A DNA stretch of 64,000 nucleotides from an uncultured Mollicutes bacterium (GTDB taxonomy: Bacteria; Bacillota_I; Bacilli_A; ML615J-28; CAG-313): NCBI GenBank assembly GCA_900548675.1, contig URLJ01000001.1:116929-180928 (forward strand), in the 5' to 3' direction. Numbering within the stretch: the first letter of the stretch is position 1; every line of letters begins with the position of its first letter. A program made the position numbers and the translations under genes. The notes under the pieces are model-generated. The model did not search any database. It was not told where the DNA came from and saw nothing but the letters and a program-made list of their open reading frames with translations. Below, in pieces: positions 35,700 through 46,169 of the stretch.

Positions 35700-37115
35700 A
35701 TGGCAGCAGAAGTGAGAGATGGAGGATACTACGGTAGACCAGGTTATTTACATAGATATTATTTATTTTGTAGTCCTTATTGGAAAAAGGCTCAGTCTAT
35801 CTCCGTTAATCCACAAGAAGACAAAATAAGAGCTGCAATAGAGAGTTTTAAGGAAAAAGAAAACGCAGCTTTGATAGATTTTTGTAGTTTATTTACATCT
35901 GAAGAAGTAACACCAGAGAAGGGTATTGAAATTTTAAATAATTTATTAACTGATACGAATAAAGTATTCGATGAAATATGGAAAGAACTTTCTTCCAGAG
36001 ACAAGTTAAATAGAACGGTATTAGATTCTGTAAAAGAGATAAGTAAAAAAGCGCTACATGAAACTATAGAAAAAGGAAAAACAGATAACAATCAAGAGGT
36101 AATTTCACAGATTAAATCAACAATAACAAGAAGTATGAATAGGCTATTGGGTGTTAGTGAAGGAATGATGGTATCTGGTAAAAGCGCTACATTGGGAAAT
36201 TGGTTTGAGCGTTATTTTTCAACTCTAATTAATGCTACTTATATGACAAAAATTACTAAGGAACAACCAGAACTAAAAAAATGGACAAAAGAAATTGCAG
36301 TTCAGAATACAATAGCTGGATTTAAGGGTTCAGAATCATTAATCGCTCAAACTGGAGATTCTAAATATGGAGAAAAGAAAAGTACTTATGATATAGAAGT
36401 TTCTGCTGAAGGGAAAAATCCTTTACCTATTCAGATGAAAGCTGGTAGTACATCGGGTAAAAGAATTTTGTCATTACCTGCAACTAATTTAGATCTATTA
36501 ATGGATGAAACAATAGATAGTAGTACAAAAGATATCATAAGATTTGCAATAATACATCAACACGCTTTCTCAGATCCAAATTATATATCTTTGGTTGATA
36601 GTGTTAATGAAGATAGAAAAGCAAGAGGGATTACTCCTACTGATATGTATACAACAGGCTCTAACCCAAGTGCGATTGAAAAATTAAATGCAAATCCATC
36701 TGGCTTATTAGATAATAGGTTTATCAATGTAATTAATGTATTAAGGTATGCAATAGCTGTAAAAACAATTGCAGGTATTGCAGAAGGAAAAGAAGCTCTT
36801 ATATATGTTATTTCTAAAACAGGAACAAAAACAAAAGGACACACAAGAGATGCGGTACTAAGAGTTTCTGATATGTTAGAGGCGACTCTCGGAACAAAAA
36901 ATAAAATCACTTCCAATCCTTGGCCTATTAAACAAACTGGAGATAGTTTAACTTCAGTTCCTGGAAATATACTTAAATTATATGAAGAAGAGCCATTAGA
37001 AACAAGAAAAGAATGGTATGATGCAACAGCAGATACAATGTTGCATGCAGTGAATAAAATAAAACTTAGCATGGAATTTAATTATGCTAATGTTGGGAGG
37101 ATAGATAAAAAATGA
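35700..37115 (+). CDS. 471-aa protein with a possible PD-(D/E)XK nuclease core
   Basis: Between tail tube and tape-measure genes. Residues about 165-260 contain GNWFERYFSTLIN (helix with Glu), STYDIEVSAEG (Asp) and PLPIQMKAGSTSGK (Gln-x-Lys), the order E, D, QxK seen in PD-(D/E)XK enzymes. The helical N-terminus begins GGYYGRPGYLHRYYLF. Tail modules do not usually encode nucleases, so either this acts on entering or competing DNA, or the resemblance is structural only. Start is coupled (no strong ribosome site). Confidence 0.7.
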   Translation: MAAEVRDGGYYGRPGYLHRYYLFCSPYWKKAQSISVNPQEDKIRAAIESFKEKENAALIDFCSLFTSEEVTPEKGIEILNNLLTDTNKVFDEIWKELSSRDKLNRTVLDSVKEISKKALHETIEKGKTDNNQEVISQIKSTITRSMNRLLGVSEGMMVSGKSATLGNWFERYFSTLINATYMTKITKEQPELKKWTKEIAVQNTIAGFKGSESLIAQTGDSKYGEKKSTYDIEVSAEGKNPLPIQMKAGSTSGKRILSLPATNLDLLMDETIDSSTKDIIRFAIIHQHAFSDPNYISLVDSVNEDRKARGITPTDMYTTGSNPSAIEKLNANPSGLLDNRFINVINVLRYAIAVKTIAGIAEGKEALIYVISKTGTKTKGHTRDAVLRVSDMLEATLGTKNKITSNPWPIKQTGDSLTSVPGNILKLYEEEPLETRKEWYDATADTMLHAVNKIKLSMEFNYANVGRIDKK

Positions 37116-37546
37116 AATTAGAGAGATTAGAAGAATTAAAAAAAATAAGTACAAAAGATGTTATAGTTAGACAAACTTTAAACAATATAGAAAAAAAATA
37201 TTACCATAATAAATATGAACTAAAAATATCATTAGCATTAACTTTATTCAATTTATTAGGTAATACTGAAATGCACAAAGCAATGGAAGCAGAAGATATT
37301 AATTGGATAGATTTTATAAATGATAATTATAGTTTAATTGAAGAATTAGAAAAGGGAGAATATTCTAAAGAATATGAAGAAATTTTTAGAGAGATTGAAG
37401 AAGGGGCAAAAGCTAAGGCTAAATATTCATTGACCTTAATGTCAGTTCTTGAAGATTTAGGACAATCTTTTACAGAAGAAAATATAAATAAAATTAAGGA
37501 ATTATTAGAAAGTAAAATGGAAGAAGTAGAAAAAGTTAATGAATAA
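37112..37546 (+). CDS. Tail assembly chaperone candidate (144 aa)
   Basis: ATGA overlap with the preceding gene and GGGAGGAT ribosome site. Helical and acidic, directly before the tape measure, where chaperones of this size are normal. No slippery heptamer was seen at its end. Confidence 0.6.
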   Translation: MKLERLEELKKISTKDVIVRQTLNNIEKKYYHNKYELKISLALTLFNLLGNTEMHKAMEAEDINWIDFINDNYSLIEELEKGEYSKEYEEIFREIEEGAKAKAKYSLTLMSVLEDLGQSFTEENINKIKELLESKMEEVEKVNE

Positions 37547-37567
37547 ATTTAGAGAGGGGTGAGTTAA

Positions 37568-39781
37568 ATGGCAGCAGGTAATGATACTGTAAATATTAAA
37601 GTCAAATATATACCTGATACAAGTGCTTTGAAAAACATCAAAGAAATAAGGATGCCAGAAATAAAAATTGGTGGCAAAGATGCAGGGAAAGGTGTTTTTG
37701 ATTCATATAATAATGCTATTAGAGATCTTAATAGAGAATTATCAAAAGGCACTGATGCTTCTGCCATTACAAAAGCATTTAAGACAGTTGGAGAAGAGAC
37801 CCAAAAAGTAAGAACGCAAATCAATAGCATGAAGGAGGCTATTAATCAGTCTTTTCAGAGTCCAAGTAATCAATCTTTAATAAAAGATTATCAGGGCTTA
37901 GAAAAGCAATTAAGGAAATTAGATACTGAGTCTCAAAAACGTCGTAAGAAATCTGCAGAGCTTTCTTCTTTTAAGAGTCAAAATAAAATGAGCACGCCTC
38001 AGGCTAGAAAAGAAATCTCTAAAGCAGAAGCTTTAGTAACAGCAGGTGAAAAACTTACTAAACAAGATCAGGAACGCTTAGAAATAGCTAGACAAATTGT
38101 CGCAAAAGAAGAAGAGCTAGCTAAGTTAAGAACACAAGAAGAAATCAGAAATGCTCAGAAAGATATTAAGAACCAAATGTCAGATTCTAAATATGATTCT
38201 ATGATCAGCAGCACAGAAGCAAATCGCATATTGGGACAATACAATGATATACTATCTCGAGTAGGGATAAATTTAAATGGTGTAACTGGAGAAAGCAAGA
38301 AATTTAGTTCATCGCTTGACGAACAGGTTAATCAAGTTAAAGCAGCAAAGAAAGAAGTCGTTAAATTTGGTGATATTGTTTCTGGAACTTTCTTGGGAAC
38401 ATCTTTGAATAATTTATTTCAAACAGGATTAAGTAGAGGAATTGAATTTTTTAAAGATTATGATGAAACGCTAACTCGTACAATGATGGTTACTGGTCAA
38501 ACTAGAGAGGAAGTTAATGGTTTAACATCTTCATATAACAAGTTAGCAAATCAATTAAGTTCAACAACTAAAGATGTTGCTGCTGCTCAATTAGTTTTCT
38601 ATCAACAAGGTTTAGGAACTTCCGAAGCATTAAAAATGACAGAAGCTTCTATAGCAGTATCTAAAACTGGTGGGATTGATGCCGCTGAGGCTGCAGATAG
38701 ATTAACTGCCGCAGTAAGAGGATACCAATTAAGTGCCAACGAAGCAATGGATATAGCAGATAAAATGTCTGCATTAGATGCTGCTGCCGCTTCAAGTGTA
38801 GATGAGTTAACAGTTGCTATGCAAAAATCTGCATCTCAAGCTCGTATGGCTGGATTAGATTTAAATTATTACATGGCTTATCTATCAACAATGCAAGAAG
38901 TAACTCGTGAAGCACCAGAAAACATTGGTACTGCGATGAAGTCTATAACTTCTCGTTTACAGGAAATAAAAGATATCGGAAAGATAGAAGAAGACGGAAC
39001 GACATTTAGTAATGTAGCGAAAGCATTGAATAGTATTGGAATTGCTGCTACGGATAGTTCTGGACAACTAAGAACTTTACAAGAAATTATGAATGAACTT
39101 GGTCCAATATGGAATACGTTAGATCGTAATCATAAAGCTTATGTTGCTACTGTATTGGCTGGAAATAGACAACAATCACGTTTTATCGCATTGATGGATA
39201 ATTATGATAGAGCGATGGAATTGGTGAATGTTTCACAAAATGCTAGTGGAGAATCAGCAAAACAATTAAGAGCTTATAATCAGGGATTGGAGGCAAGTTT
39301 CACTAAATTAACCAATGCTTGGCAGCAATTTGCTACAAGATTAGCAGACTCTGATATGGTTAAGGGAGTCGTTGATTTATTAACTAGTTTTATTGAAGTA
39401 CTAAATAAAATTCCAAAACCAATCACTCAGACAGTAATACCATTAATGGCATTATCAAAGGGATTCCAATTATTAAAAAATGCCGGTTCATTATTTAATG
39501 AATTTAAAGGGGCAATAGGAAAGAAATTAGGAATAGATAGTTTTACAAAAGACGCCGAGACAATGAATGGTGTATTGTTAAATAGTACATCTTTATTGGG
39601 ACGTTGGGGAAATAAGATAAAAGATGCTTTTGATGGTTTTGGCAATAGAAGCAAAGAGATACAAAAATCTACCGCAGCGATAAAAGACAATACAGAGAGT
39701 GCTGAATTAAATTCAGCGGCTTTAATGTCAAATGATACTCAACAACTATCAGAAACAGGAGCTTCTAGTAAAAGACGCTGA
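37568..39781 (+). CDS. Tape measure protein, N-terminal part (frame broken at about 39770)
   Basis: GAGAGGGGTGAG ribosome site. Residues about 310-640 form a TP901-type tape-measure core: TMMVTGQTREEVNGLTSSYN, AAVRGYQLSANEAMDIADKM, APENIGTAMKSITSRLQEIK. The frame ends in SETGASSKRR and stop; removing one A from AAAA at 39770-39773 continues directly into KDAEKKTTDALTASLEAQ of the next frame. Hence this and the next entry are one gene of about 2450 residues. Confidence 0.85.
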   Translation: MAAGNDTVNIKVKYIPDTSALKNIKEIRMPEIKIGGKDAGKGVFDSYNNAIRDLNRELSKGTDASAITKAFKTVGEETQKVRTQINSMKEAINQSFQSPSNQSLIKDYQGLEKQLRKLDTESQKRRKKSAELSSFKSQNKMSTPQARKEISKAEALVTAGEKLTKQDQERLEIARQIVAKEEELAKLRTQEEIRNAQKDIKNQMSDSKYDSMISSTEANRILGQYNDILSRVGINLNGVTGESKKFSSSLDEQVNQVKAAKKEVVKFGDIVSGTFLGTSLNNLFQTGLSRGIEFFKDYDETLTRTMMVTGQTREEVNGLTSSYNKLANQLSSTTKDVAAAQLVFYQQGLGTSEALKMTEASIAVSKTGGIDAAEAADRLTAAVRGYQLSANEAMDIADKMSALDAAAASSVDELTVAMQKSASQARMAGLDLNYYMAYLSTMQEVTREAPENIGTAMKSITSRLQEIKDIGKIEEDGTTFSNVAKALNSIGIAATDSSGQLRTLQEIMNELGPIWNTLDRNHKAYVATVLAGNRQQSRFIALMDNYDRAMELVNVSQNASGESAKQLRAYNQGLEASFTKLTNAWQQFATRLADSDMVKGVVDLLTSFIEVLNKIPKPITQTVIPLMALSKGFQLLKNAGSLFNEFKGAIGKKLGIDSFTKDAETMNGVLLNSTSLLGRWGNKIKDAFDGFGNRSKEIQKSTAAIKDNTESAELNSAALMSNDTQQLSETGASSKRR

Positions 39782-42700
39782 AAAGAAAACTACAGATGCA
39801 TTAACAGCGTCATTAGAAGCACAAAAAACAGAAATGATGAGCAATGATGATGCTTATTATCTTGAAACTCAACAAGCTTACAAGAAAGCTGAGCAAAACT
39901 TAATTGATGCAAAAAAGGAACACGAAAGAAATGTTAATAAATTGTCATCAATAAATGTTCAGGCAGAGGATTCTAAAGCAGAATATCATCGTAAAACATC
40001 AGCCGCTTCGCAAGCGTATAAAGAAGCTGTGCAACCAGAAAATTTAAGAAAGCAAGCCATTTTTAATTTAAAAGAACAAGGCGTGTTAAGCGATAACGTT
40101 CAAATGTCTCTTTTTGGAGATAATACAGAAAAGCAAATTAAGAGAGAAACTGAAAGAATAAGACGTGAAATTGGGCAAGCTTATCATGAAGTCGTTGAAG
40201 CAAATAAGTTAGAATCTCAAGAAGCTTCAAAACAATTTAAAAAACAAATAGAAGATGCTAAAACTCAATTAGCCTCATCTGAAGGTAAGATAAGTATAGC
40301 AGAAGAAGAACTTGCTAATACGAGAGAAACTCTTTTAAGAAATAGAAGAAATAAAAATCCAGACAATGGTAATAATATTCCGTCAAATATAAAAGAGTCT
40401 TTTGATTTTAAAAATATTAAAAATATTTTGTCCGATGATACAATTGGAAATATTGATAAGTTAAAGGGTTCATTCGGAGAATTAAGTAAGGTCATTAATA
40501 TAAGCTCGATTGCTTCTGGAATAATGATTGGTTCTCTTGTGAATATGGGAGGAGAAGCATTAGGTTTAGATGATGATCTAAGTGGTGCCATTGGGACGTT
40601 TGCTGGATTAGGTAAAACTCTTAGTGGTTTTGGTCCTTGGGGATGGGCAGCCGCAGCAGGCATAGCTGCACTACAATTCGGATTTAAAAAATTATATCCT
40701 TCGGTTGAGGATGTTCAAAAGAAGTTGACAGAATTAAGCTCAGAAAAAGATGGGATTACTCAAAAAATATCCGACATAAATACTGCCAAAGAAACATATG
40801 AAGATTTGGGTCGAAAACTGAACAAAACAGAAGAAGAGCAATCTCAGTTTAATGATGCGATAGAAGTTCTTCAAAAAGAAGTTCCAGGAGCAGTATCTGG
40901 ATACGATTCAATGGGCAATGCTATAATTAACTTAACAAAAGTGACAGAAGAATTAAATAGACAACAAGAAGAATTGGTTGCTAATTCTAAAAAAACTTTA
41001 AAAGAATTCACTAATTTACAAAAAGCAGAAGGCAGCAATGGATGGACAATTGCCGGAGATGTATTATCAACCATAGATTATATTACGAATTTACCTGTTA
41101 AGTTAGCTGAAGATTTATCAGGACAACCGATTACACTTAGTGGCTGGTTGCAAGATACATTTATTAAACCCCATGAATTGGAAGCAAGAAAGAAGGTATG
41201 GCAAGAAAATTTTTCTGAAATATATAGTAGCATGCAATCTTTAGTTGCTGATGTTGTAGACAACGGGACAGCGGAGAATCAAGCATTGAGACAAAAAGTG
41301 TCTAATAGTATATTGAATGCTTTTACTGTTGATGGAATGGCTGAGGGAGCAAAAGTAGAAGATGTTCAAAAAGAAATTCAAGCGTTGTATGAAAAATTTC
41401 ATTATGGAGATATGGATGCTATAACTAAGATAACTCAACAAGTTGGTGTTAATGCTGAAATAACAGATAAATCTTGGGATGAAACTAAAGAAATGATAAC
41501 AAATCAATTAGAAGCGAGATTGAAGACCTTGGATTTAAGTGATGAAGAATACAAAATGATTCTAAAAGCTACGATTACAATGGCTTATGCTGGAGAAGTA
41601 GATTTGACATCTGTATTTGATCAGATCGATGCTGAAATAGCCAGAAGAGAAGGAGATTATGATTTTGGTATAAATGCAAATCGATTTAAGGTAGCTCTCG
41701 GTAAGATGGATTCTTCTGTTGTAAAAACTATGGACGAATTAAATCTGTTAAATTCTACTATGATCGGTTTGTTTGATGAATATGATAATGTAGAAGATAT
41801 AGAAAAATTATTTAAGGGACCAACTGGTGAAATAGATAAGCAGAGAGCGGGATTACTTCTTTTAGATAAAGCATATAGTGATTTGGAGAAAGAACAAAAA
41901 GAACATCAACTAGAGGGCGAAGACGGTCTGTATGCTCAGAGAGACAGCTTAGAAAAGGAAATCGAAGAAAAGAAAAAAGAAGTTGATAGTCTAAAGAATA
42001 ATGTTGGTCAACTACAAACACAGGCCGCTGGTGAAGTTGGTTATGGTCCTATAAATGAAAAGTTAGATTATGAAGCTAAACCACAACTTCAAGAAGCTCA
42101 AAAAGAACTCGAAGAATTAGAAAAAAAATGGGAGGAAATTAATACAGAAACCGAAAAGTCGGAAAACGCAGTCAAAGATTATCAGACCGTTATTGATGAA
42201 TTAGTTTCTTCTTTCGAATCGGCACAAGCTCCTTCATTTACAGAATTAGCTGAAGATATTCGAGGAATAGCCGATGAATTAAAAAGCATTCAAGATTTAG
42301 CCAAAGCGTTGGATGATCAGGCAGGAAAAATGAGCTTAGATAACATAGCTGACATGTTTGATATTTTAGGATCTTATGAAAATGAGGCTATGACAAATGC
42401 ACAAACATGGGATTTATGGAATGATTCTATAGAAAAAATAAATGCTGGGTTGAGCGTCCAAAACGGAGAATTAATAGCTCAAACTAGTGTAATTGAAGGA
42501 TTAAATAATTTGAGCCAAGTTAGTGCAAAGATGAAAATGCAAGAAATAGAGGCTACAATAGAGCAAAATCAATTGGAACTTCAATTACAAAATGCTGCTC
42601 TTGAAACACAAGCTGCCGCAATAAGAGCTGCGATAGAAAAACTAAAAGCAGGAAAAAGTACAGCAGAAGCTGAAAAAACTATAGATGACGAAATGGCGCA

Positions 42701-44924
42701 GTTAGATGCTAATCTTAATGCTGTTAAAACTAGTAATGCGAAGGATTCATTTAATCAAATATTATCATACACGTCTCACTTTGCTAAACAATACTCTAAG
42801 ATTATGGCAGCTGCTTATACTGGTAATTACGATGGTCAATATGAGAGTATAGATGGAAGTTTTGAGAAAATACTTAATTCATTTAAAAAAGATTTAAGTA
42901 CAGAATTAAAGAAAGACATTGTAGATGGAGATGCAACAACATCTATTTCAAATCTCGAGGCAAGATTAAAACAAATAAACGGGCAAATAAGTCAAAATAA
43001 TAAAACTATTAATAATACTCTTGAGCTGAAGAAGAAGATAAGTGGTTATTTGGCTAGCGATAATACAAATTTAGCAGGTCAAATTGATAAGACAACAGAA
43101 TCTCAAGAAGATTATAATGAGAAACTTGAACGAACATTAACATTATTAGAAAAAATTGAAGGACTTCAACATAAAATAGATGAAAATGAAACTTTTAAAG
43201 ATTTGTATAATGGATATAGTGGAGAGGATTATGGACGTTTACTAATGTCTAATTTAGGTTTAGCTCAACAACAGTATGATGTATACAAAGACTTATTCGA
43301 TATGCAACAAGAAATGACTAATCAAGCAGCTGGAGATTTGTTAGATTCTCCTTATGGACAGATGTTTAAAATTCAAGAAAATGGAGATATCGGATGGGCA
43401 GATTTAACGATGTATGATAAATACAAAAATCTTCCTAATGATATGAAAGAAGATATTGACAATTTAGTAGAAGCTTTCCAAAAACAAAGAGATGCATTGA
43501 GAGACACTGAAAATGATTTGACTAAATATGCTCAAGAAGTTAAAAAGGTCAGAGAAGAATTGGTTCAAATGCAAATCGAGATAGAAAATGAGCTTGTAAA
43601 CGCTATTAAAAATAGGGAAAAAATATTACATGATGCCAGAGTTAAAGCACTAGATGATGAAATAAATATGATCGAGAAAGCTGTCGAAGCTAGAAAAAAG
43701 GCCCAAGAAGATGATAATAGTAATAAAGAATTATATAAAGCCCAAGAAGCTTTACGTAGAGCGACATTAGATTCTTCTGGTAAAAATAATGCTCAATTAT
43801 TACAATTACAACAAGATTTAGAAGATAAACAATTAGAAATAGCAGAAAAGCGTTTTGAAGATGACATGGATGATCGCAAACAATGGTTACAAGACACAAA
43901 AGATGCCGAGACAGAAACTTATGATTATCGTTTAGAAAAGATGACATGGTATTGGGAACAAGTTCAAGCTATTCAAGAAGAAGGCACCGAAGCCATGATG
44001 GAAACTTTAATTCATTGGAATGAGGAGTATCGTCAACAAAGTGCTTTGCAACAATCTGAAATGGAGAGAGAGTGGAAAGAAACAATGGATGCTATGAAAG
44101 CTGCTACGGATATGGGAGCTGAATTAGGAAAATTAACATCAGATATTGTTTCAGTTACTCAAACTGTTGAAGCTATGGATATTAAAATCCAAGCGCTTCC
44201 TGGTTCTTGGCAAAAAGCCACTGATGCTGCGAATGCTTATGCAAATGCCGCTTCAAGAGCTTCAAGTTATTCATATGGAGGTTCTGGTGCTGAATTCAAC
44301 AATGGTGGAGGAACGCCTGACAATAATTCAGAGCAGAAGATCCCAAAATTTGTTTCTTCTTTCGGAGTAGGTGATATTGTTTCTGTAAAAGATGGTACTT
44401 GGTCATTGACTTCAAAATATAACTTGAAAAATGGCAAAATGAAAGGTGCGGGTTCAACTGCTGGATGGAATTTGGATAATGTAAAAGTTAAAGAGATTTA
44501 TTTTGATGAAAAAGCTAAACAATTTTATTATAAGTTTGATAAGTTTGGAGATTGGTGGTATAAAGGACTTCAATTTAATTTAAAAAAGAGTAACGGAGGT
44601 CAAAAGAAAGAAATTTATCGAGATGGTGGTATAGTAGATTATACTGGACCAGCTTGGGTAGATGGTAACAAAACACATCCAGAGGCATTCTTAAGCGCAT
44701 ACCAAACTGAGCAAATCGGAGCATTAGCAAAATCACTAGATCCTTCTACTGTTAATAATGCTACAACAAATTCTAATGTTACATTCGGTTCTATTAATTT
44801 CAATGTTGCCTCAATGTCAAGCGCCGCTGATGGCAAGAAAGCTTTAGATGTATTCGTACAAGGAGCAAATGATATGATGGCAAAGAAAGGAATTGGAACT
44901 AAGTTAAATATAAATATGAAATAA
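39732..44924 (+). CDS. Tape measure protein, C-terminal part
   Basis: Large open frame without a ribosome site at its first ATG, so not separately initiated. Contains a hydrophobic stretch about residues 280-325 (ISSIASGIMIGSLVNMGGEA, then LSGFGPWGWAAAAGIAALQF), long coiled coils, and a C-terminal part with KFVSSFGVGDIVSVKDGTW and DGGIVDYTGPAWVDGNKTHP, common at tape-measure ends. The combined length predicts a tail of several hundred nanometres at the usual 0.15 nm per residue. Confidence 0.8.
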   Translation: MILNNYQKQELLVKDAEKKTTDALTASLEAQKTEMMSNDDAYYLETQQAYKKAEQNLIDAKKEHERNVNKLSSINVQAEDSKAEYHRKTSAASQAYKEAVQPENLRKQAIFNLKEQGVLSDNVQMSLFGDNTEKQIKRETERIRREIGQAYHEVVEANKLESQEASKQFKKQIEDAKTQLASSEGKISIAEEELANTRETLLRNRRNKNPDNGNNIPSNIKESFDFKNIKNILSDDTIGNIDKLKGSFGELSKVINISSIASGIMIGSLVNMGGEALGLDDDLSGAIGTFAGLGKTLSGFGPWGWAAAAGIAALQFGFKKLYPSVEDVQKKLTELSSEKDGITQKISDINTAKETYEDLGRKLNKTEEEQSQFNDAIEVLQKEVPGAVSGYDSMGNAIINLTKVTEELNRQQEELVANSKKTLKEFTNLQKAEGSNGWTIAGDVLSTIDYITNLPVKLAEDLSGQPITLSGWLQDTFIKPHELEARKKVWQENFSEIYSSMQSLVADVVDNGTAENQALRQKVSNSILNAFTVDGMAEGAKVEDVQKEIQALYEKFHYGDMDAITKITQQVGVNAEITDKSWDETKEMITNQLEARLKTLDLSDEEYKMILKATITMAYAGEVDLTSVFDQIDAEIARREGDYDFGINANRFKVALGKMDSSVVKTMDELNLLNSTMIGLFDEYDNVEDIEKLFKGPTGEIDKQRAGLLLLDKAYSDLEKEQKEHQLEGEDGLYAQRDSLEKEIEEKKKEVDSLKNNVGQLQTQAAGEVGYGPINEKLDYEAKPQLQEAQKELEELEKKWEEINTETEKSENAVKDYQTVIDELVSSFESAQAPSFTELAEDIRGIADELKSIQDLAKALDDQAGKMSLDNIADMFDILGSYENEAMTNAQTWDLWNDSIEKINAGLSVQNGELIAQTSVIEGLNNLSQVSAKMKMQEIEATIEQNQLELQLQNAALETQAAAIRAAIEKLKAGKSTAEAEKTIDDEMAQLDANLNAVKTSNAKDSFNQILSYTSHFAKQYSKIMAAAYTGNYDGQYESIDGSFEKILNSFKKDLSTELKKDIVDGDATTSISNLEARLKQINGQISQNNKTINNTLELKKKISGYLASDNTNLAGQIDKTTESQEDYNEKLERTLTLLEKIEGLQHKIDENETFKDLYNGYSGEDYGRLLMSNLGLAQQQYDVYKDLFDMQQEMTNQAAGDLLDSPYGQMFKIQENGDIGWADLTMYDKYKNLPNDMKEDIDNLVEAFQKQRDALRDTENDLTKYAQEVKKVREELVQMQIEIENELVNAIKNREKILHDARVKALDDEINMIEKAVEARKKAQEDDNSNKELYKAQEALRRATLDSSGKNNAQLLQLQQDLEDKQLEIAEKRFEDDMDDRKQWLQDTKDAETETYDYRLEKMTWYWEQVQAIQEEGTEAMMETLIHWNEEYRQQSALQQSEMEREWKETMDAMKAATDMGAELGKLTSDIVSVTQTVEAMDIKIQALPGSWQKATDAANAYANAASRASSYSYGGSGAEFNNGGGTPDNNSEQKIPKFVSSFGVGDIVSVKDGTWSLTSKYNLKNGKMKGAGSTAGWNLDNVKVKEIYFDEKAKQFYYKFDKFGDWWYKGLQFNLKKSNGGQKKEIYRDGGIVDYTGPAWVDGNKTHPEAFLSAYQTEQIGALAKSLDPSTVNNATTNSNVTFGSINFNVASMSSAADGKKALDVFVQGANDMMAKKGIGTKLNINMK

Positions 44925-44940
44925 AAGGAGGTAAGATTAT

Positions 44941-46158
44941 ATGGCTGCACATGAACCAGTATGCGGAAGAGCAAATATAATGGATGTCATAGACAAGGGA
45001 GAAATATATCTTACCTTCGTCTTTGACGGAATAGATTCAAGTCAGATAGGAGTGGCGAGTGTCTCAGATGGAAGTACTTATGACACTCCTATCCTTCCTG
45101 AATTTAGTGATAATAGTTTAGAAGTTGATGGATATGATGGTAAATATTATTTTAATACCAGATTATCTCAAAAAAGTTTTACTTATAATTGTTTTATTGA
45201 TAATTTGTCAGCTTTTGAATTTGATCAATTGAAATCTTGGATAAGACCAAAAAAGATTGGGAAATTAATAAGACCAGAAGAACCTTATAGATATTATTGG
45301 GTAAAAGTAAGTTCTGTAGATAATTTAGGAAATATTCCTTTAACACATCCGGATACAGGCGGAGTCAGTTATACAGGAAACTTTAGTATAACTTTCACGA
45401 CAGTTGGACAAACTTGTGGTTATGGAATGTTATACTATCAAGATGATTTAAAATATTATGAGTATAGAGACATCTTTGATGGTACGCAAGACTACTATTA
45501 TGATGAGGGATTATTATATAGAGAAGAAAGTTTACCAATGTCAGTGACAATGGCAGGTGGAGAAAATGAAGTTCAAATATATAATCCAGGAACATATAAT
45601 TCAAAAATAAGAGCTATTATAAGTACTGATACTGCGATAGATTCTGGGGCAATGATATTGCGCAATGAAACTGTTGGAGATGTTAGTGTTATTACTTTAA
45701 ATGGATTGACAACTGATAGTAAAATGATTCTTGATTGGGGCGAAAATATATATACTCTAAACGGAGTAGATTGCTCAGATAAAGTTGAGGGCGATTTAAT
45801 GTATTTGCAACCAAGGAATTATGTTGAAAGACAGGAGAATGCGTCTATATCGAATGATGGAACTAATACGATGGTAAGTTTCGATGAAAAAGTTAGACAA
45901 GTAAGAACAGATGATATTGGAAAGACAGTCATGTTCAAAGATGAAATGAATGTAAACTCAAAAGATGGCGCAGGTGGAAGAATTATAGGAATAGATAAAA
46001 TAACAAATCGCTTTATACTTGATAAGAGTATTGGACTATATTCTAATCCTAATGCTGCTGTCATTATAACGAAATTAGACAAATTATCTTGCGAACTAAA
46101 TATTCCAGAAGGACAATCAATAAATGTAGAATGGCAAATAGTGCCAAGGTACTTATAG
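44941..46158 (+). CDS. Distal tail (Dit)-like protein (405 aa)
   Basis: AGGAGGT site, immediately after the tape measure. The N-terminal 150 residues (ITFVFDGIDSSQIGV-like YLTFVFDGIDSSQIGVASVS, RLSQKSFTYNCFIDNLSAFE, YTGNFSITFTTVG) match the siphovirus tail component fold; the C-terminal half is a carbohydrate-binding-like beta domain. Dit forms the hexameric hub under the tail tube. Confidence 0.85.
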   Translation: MAAHEPVCGRANIMDVIDKGEIYLTFVFDGIDSSQIGVASVSDGSTYDTPILPEFSDNSLEVDGYDGKYYFNTRLSQKSFTYNCFIDNLSAFEFDQLKSWIRPKKIGKLIRPEEPYRYYWVKVSSVDNLGNIPLTHPDTGGVSYTGNFSITFTTVGQTCGYGMLYYQDDLKYYEYRDIFDGTQDYYYDEGLLYREESLPMSVTMAGGENEVQIYNPGTYNSKIRAIISTDTAIDSGAMILRNETVGDVSVITLNGLTTDSKMILDWGENIYTLNGVDCSDKVEGDLMYLQPRNYVERQENASISNDGTNTMVSFDEKVRQVRTDDIGKTVMFKDEMNVNSKDGAGGRIIGIDKITNRFILDKSIGLYSNPNAAVIITKLDKLSCELNIPEGQSINVEWQIVPRYL

Positions 46159-46169
46159 GAGGTAGAATT

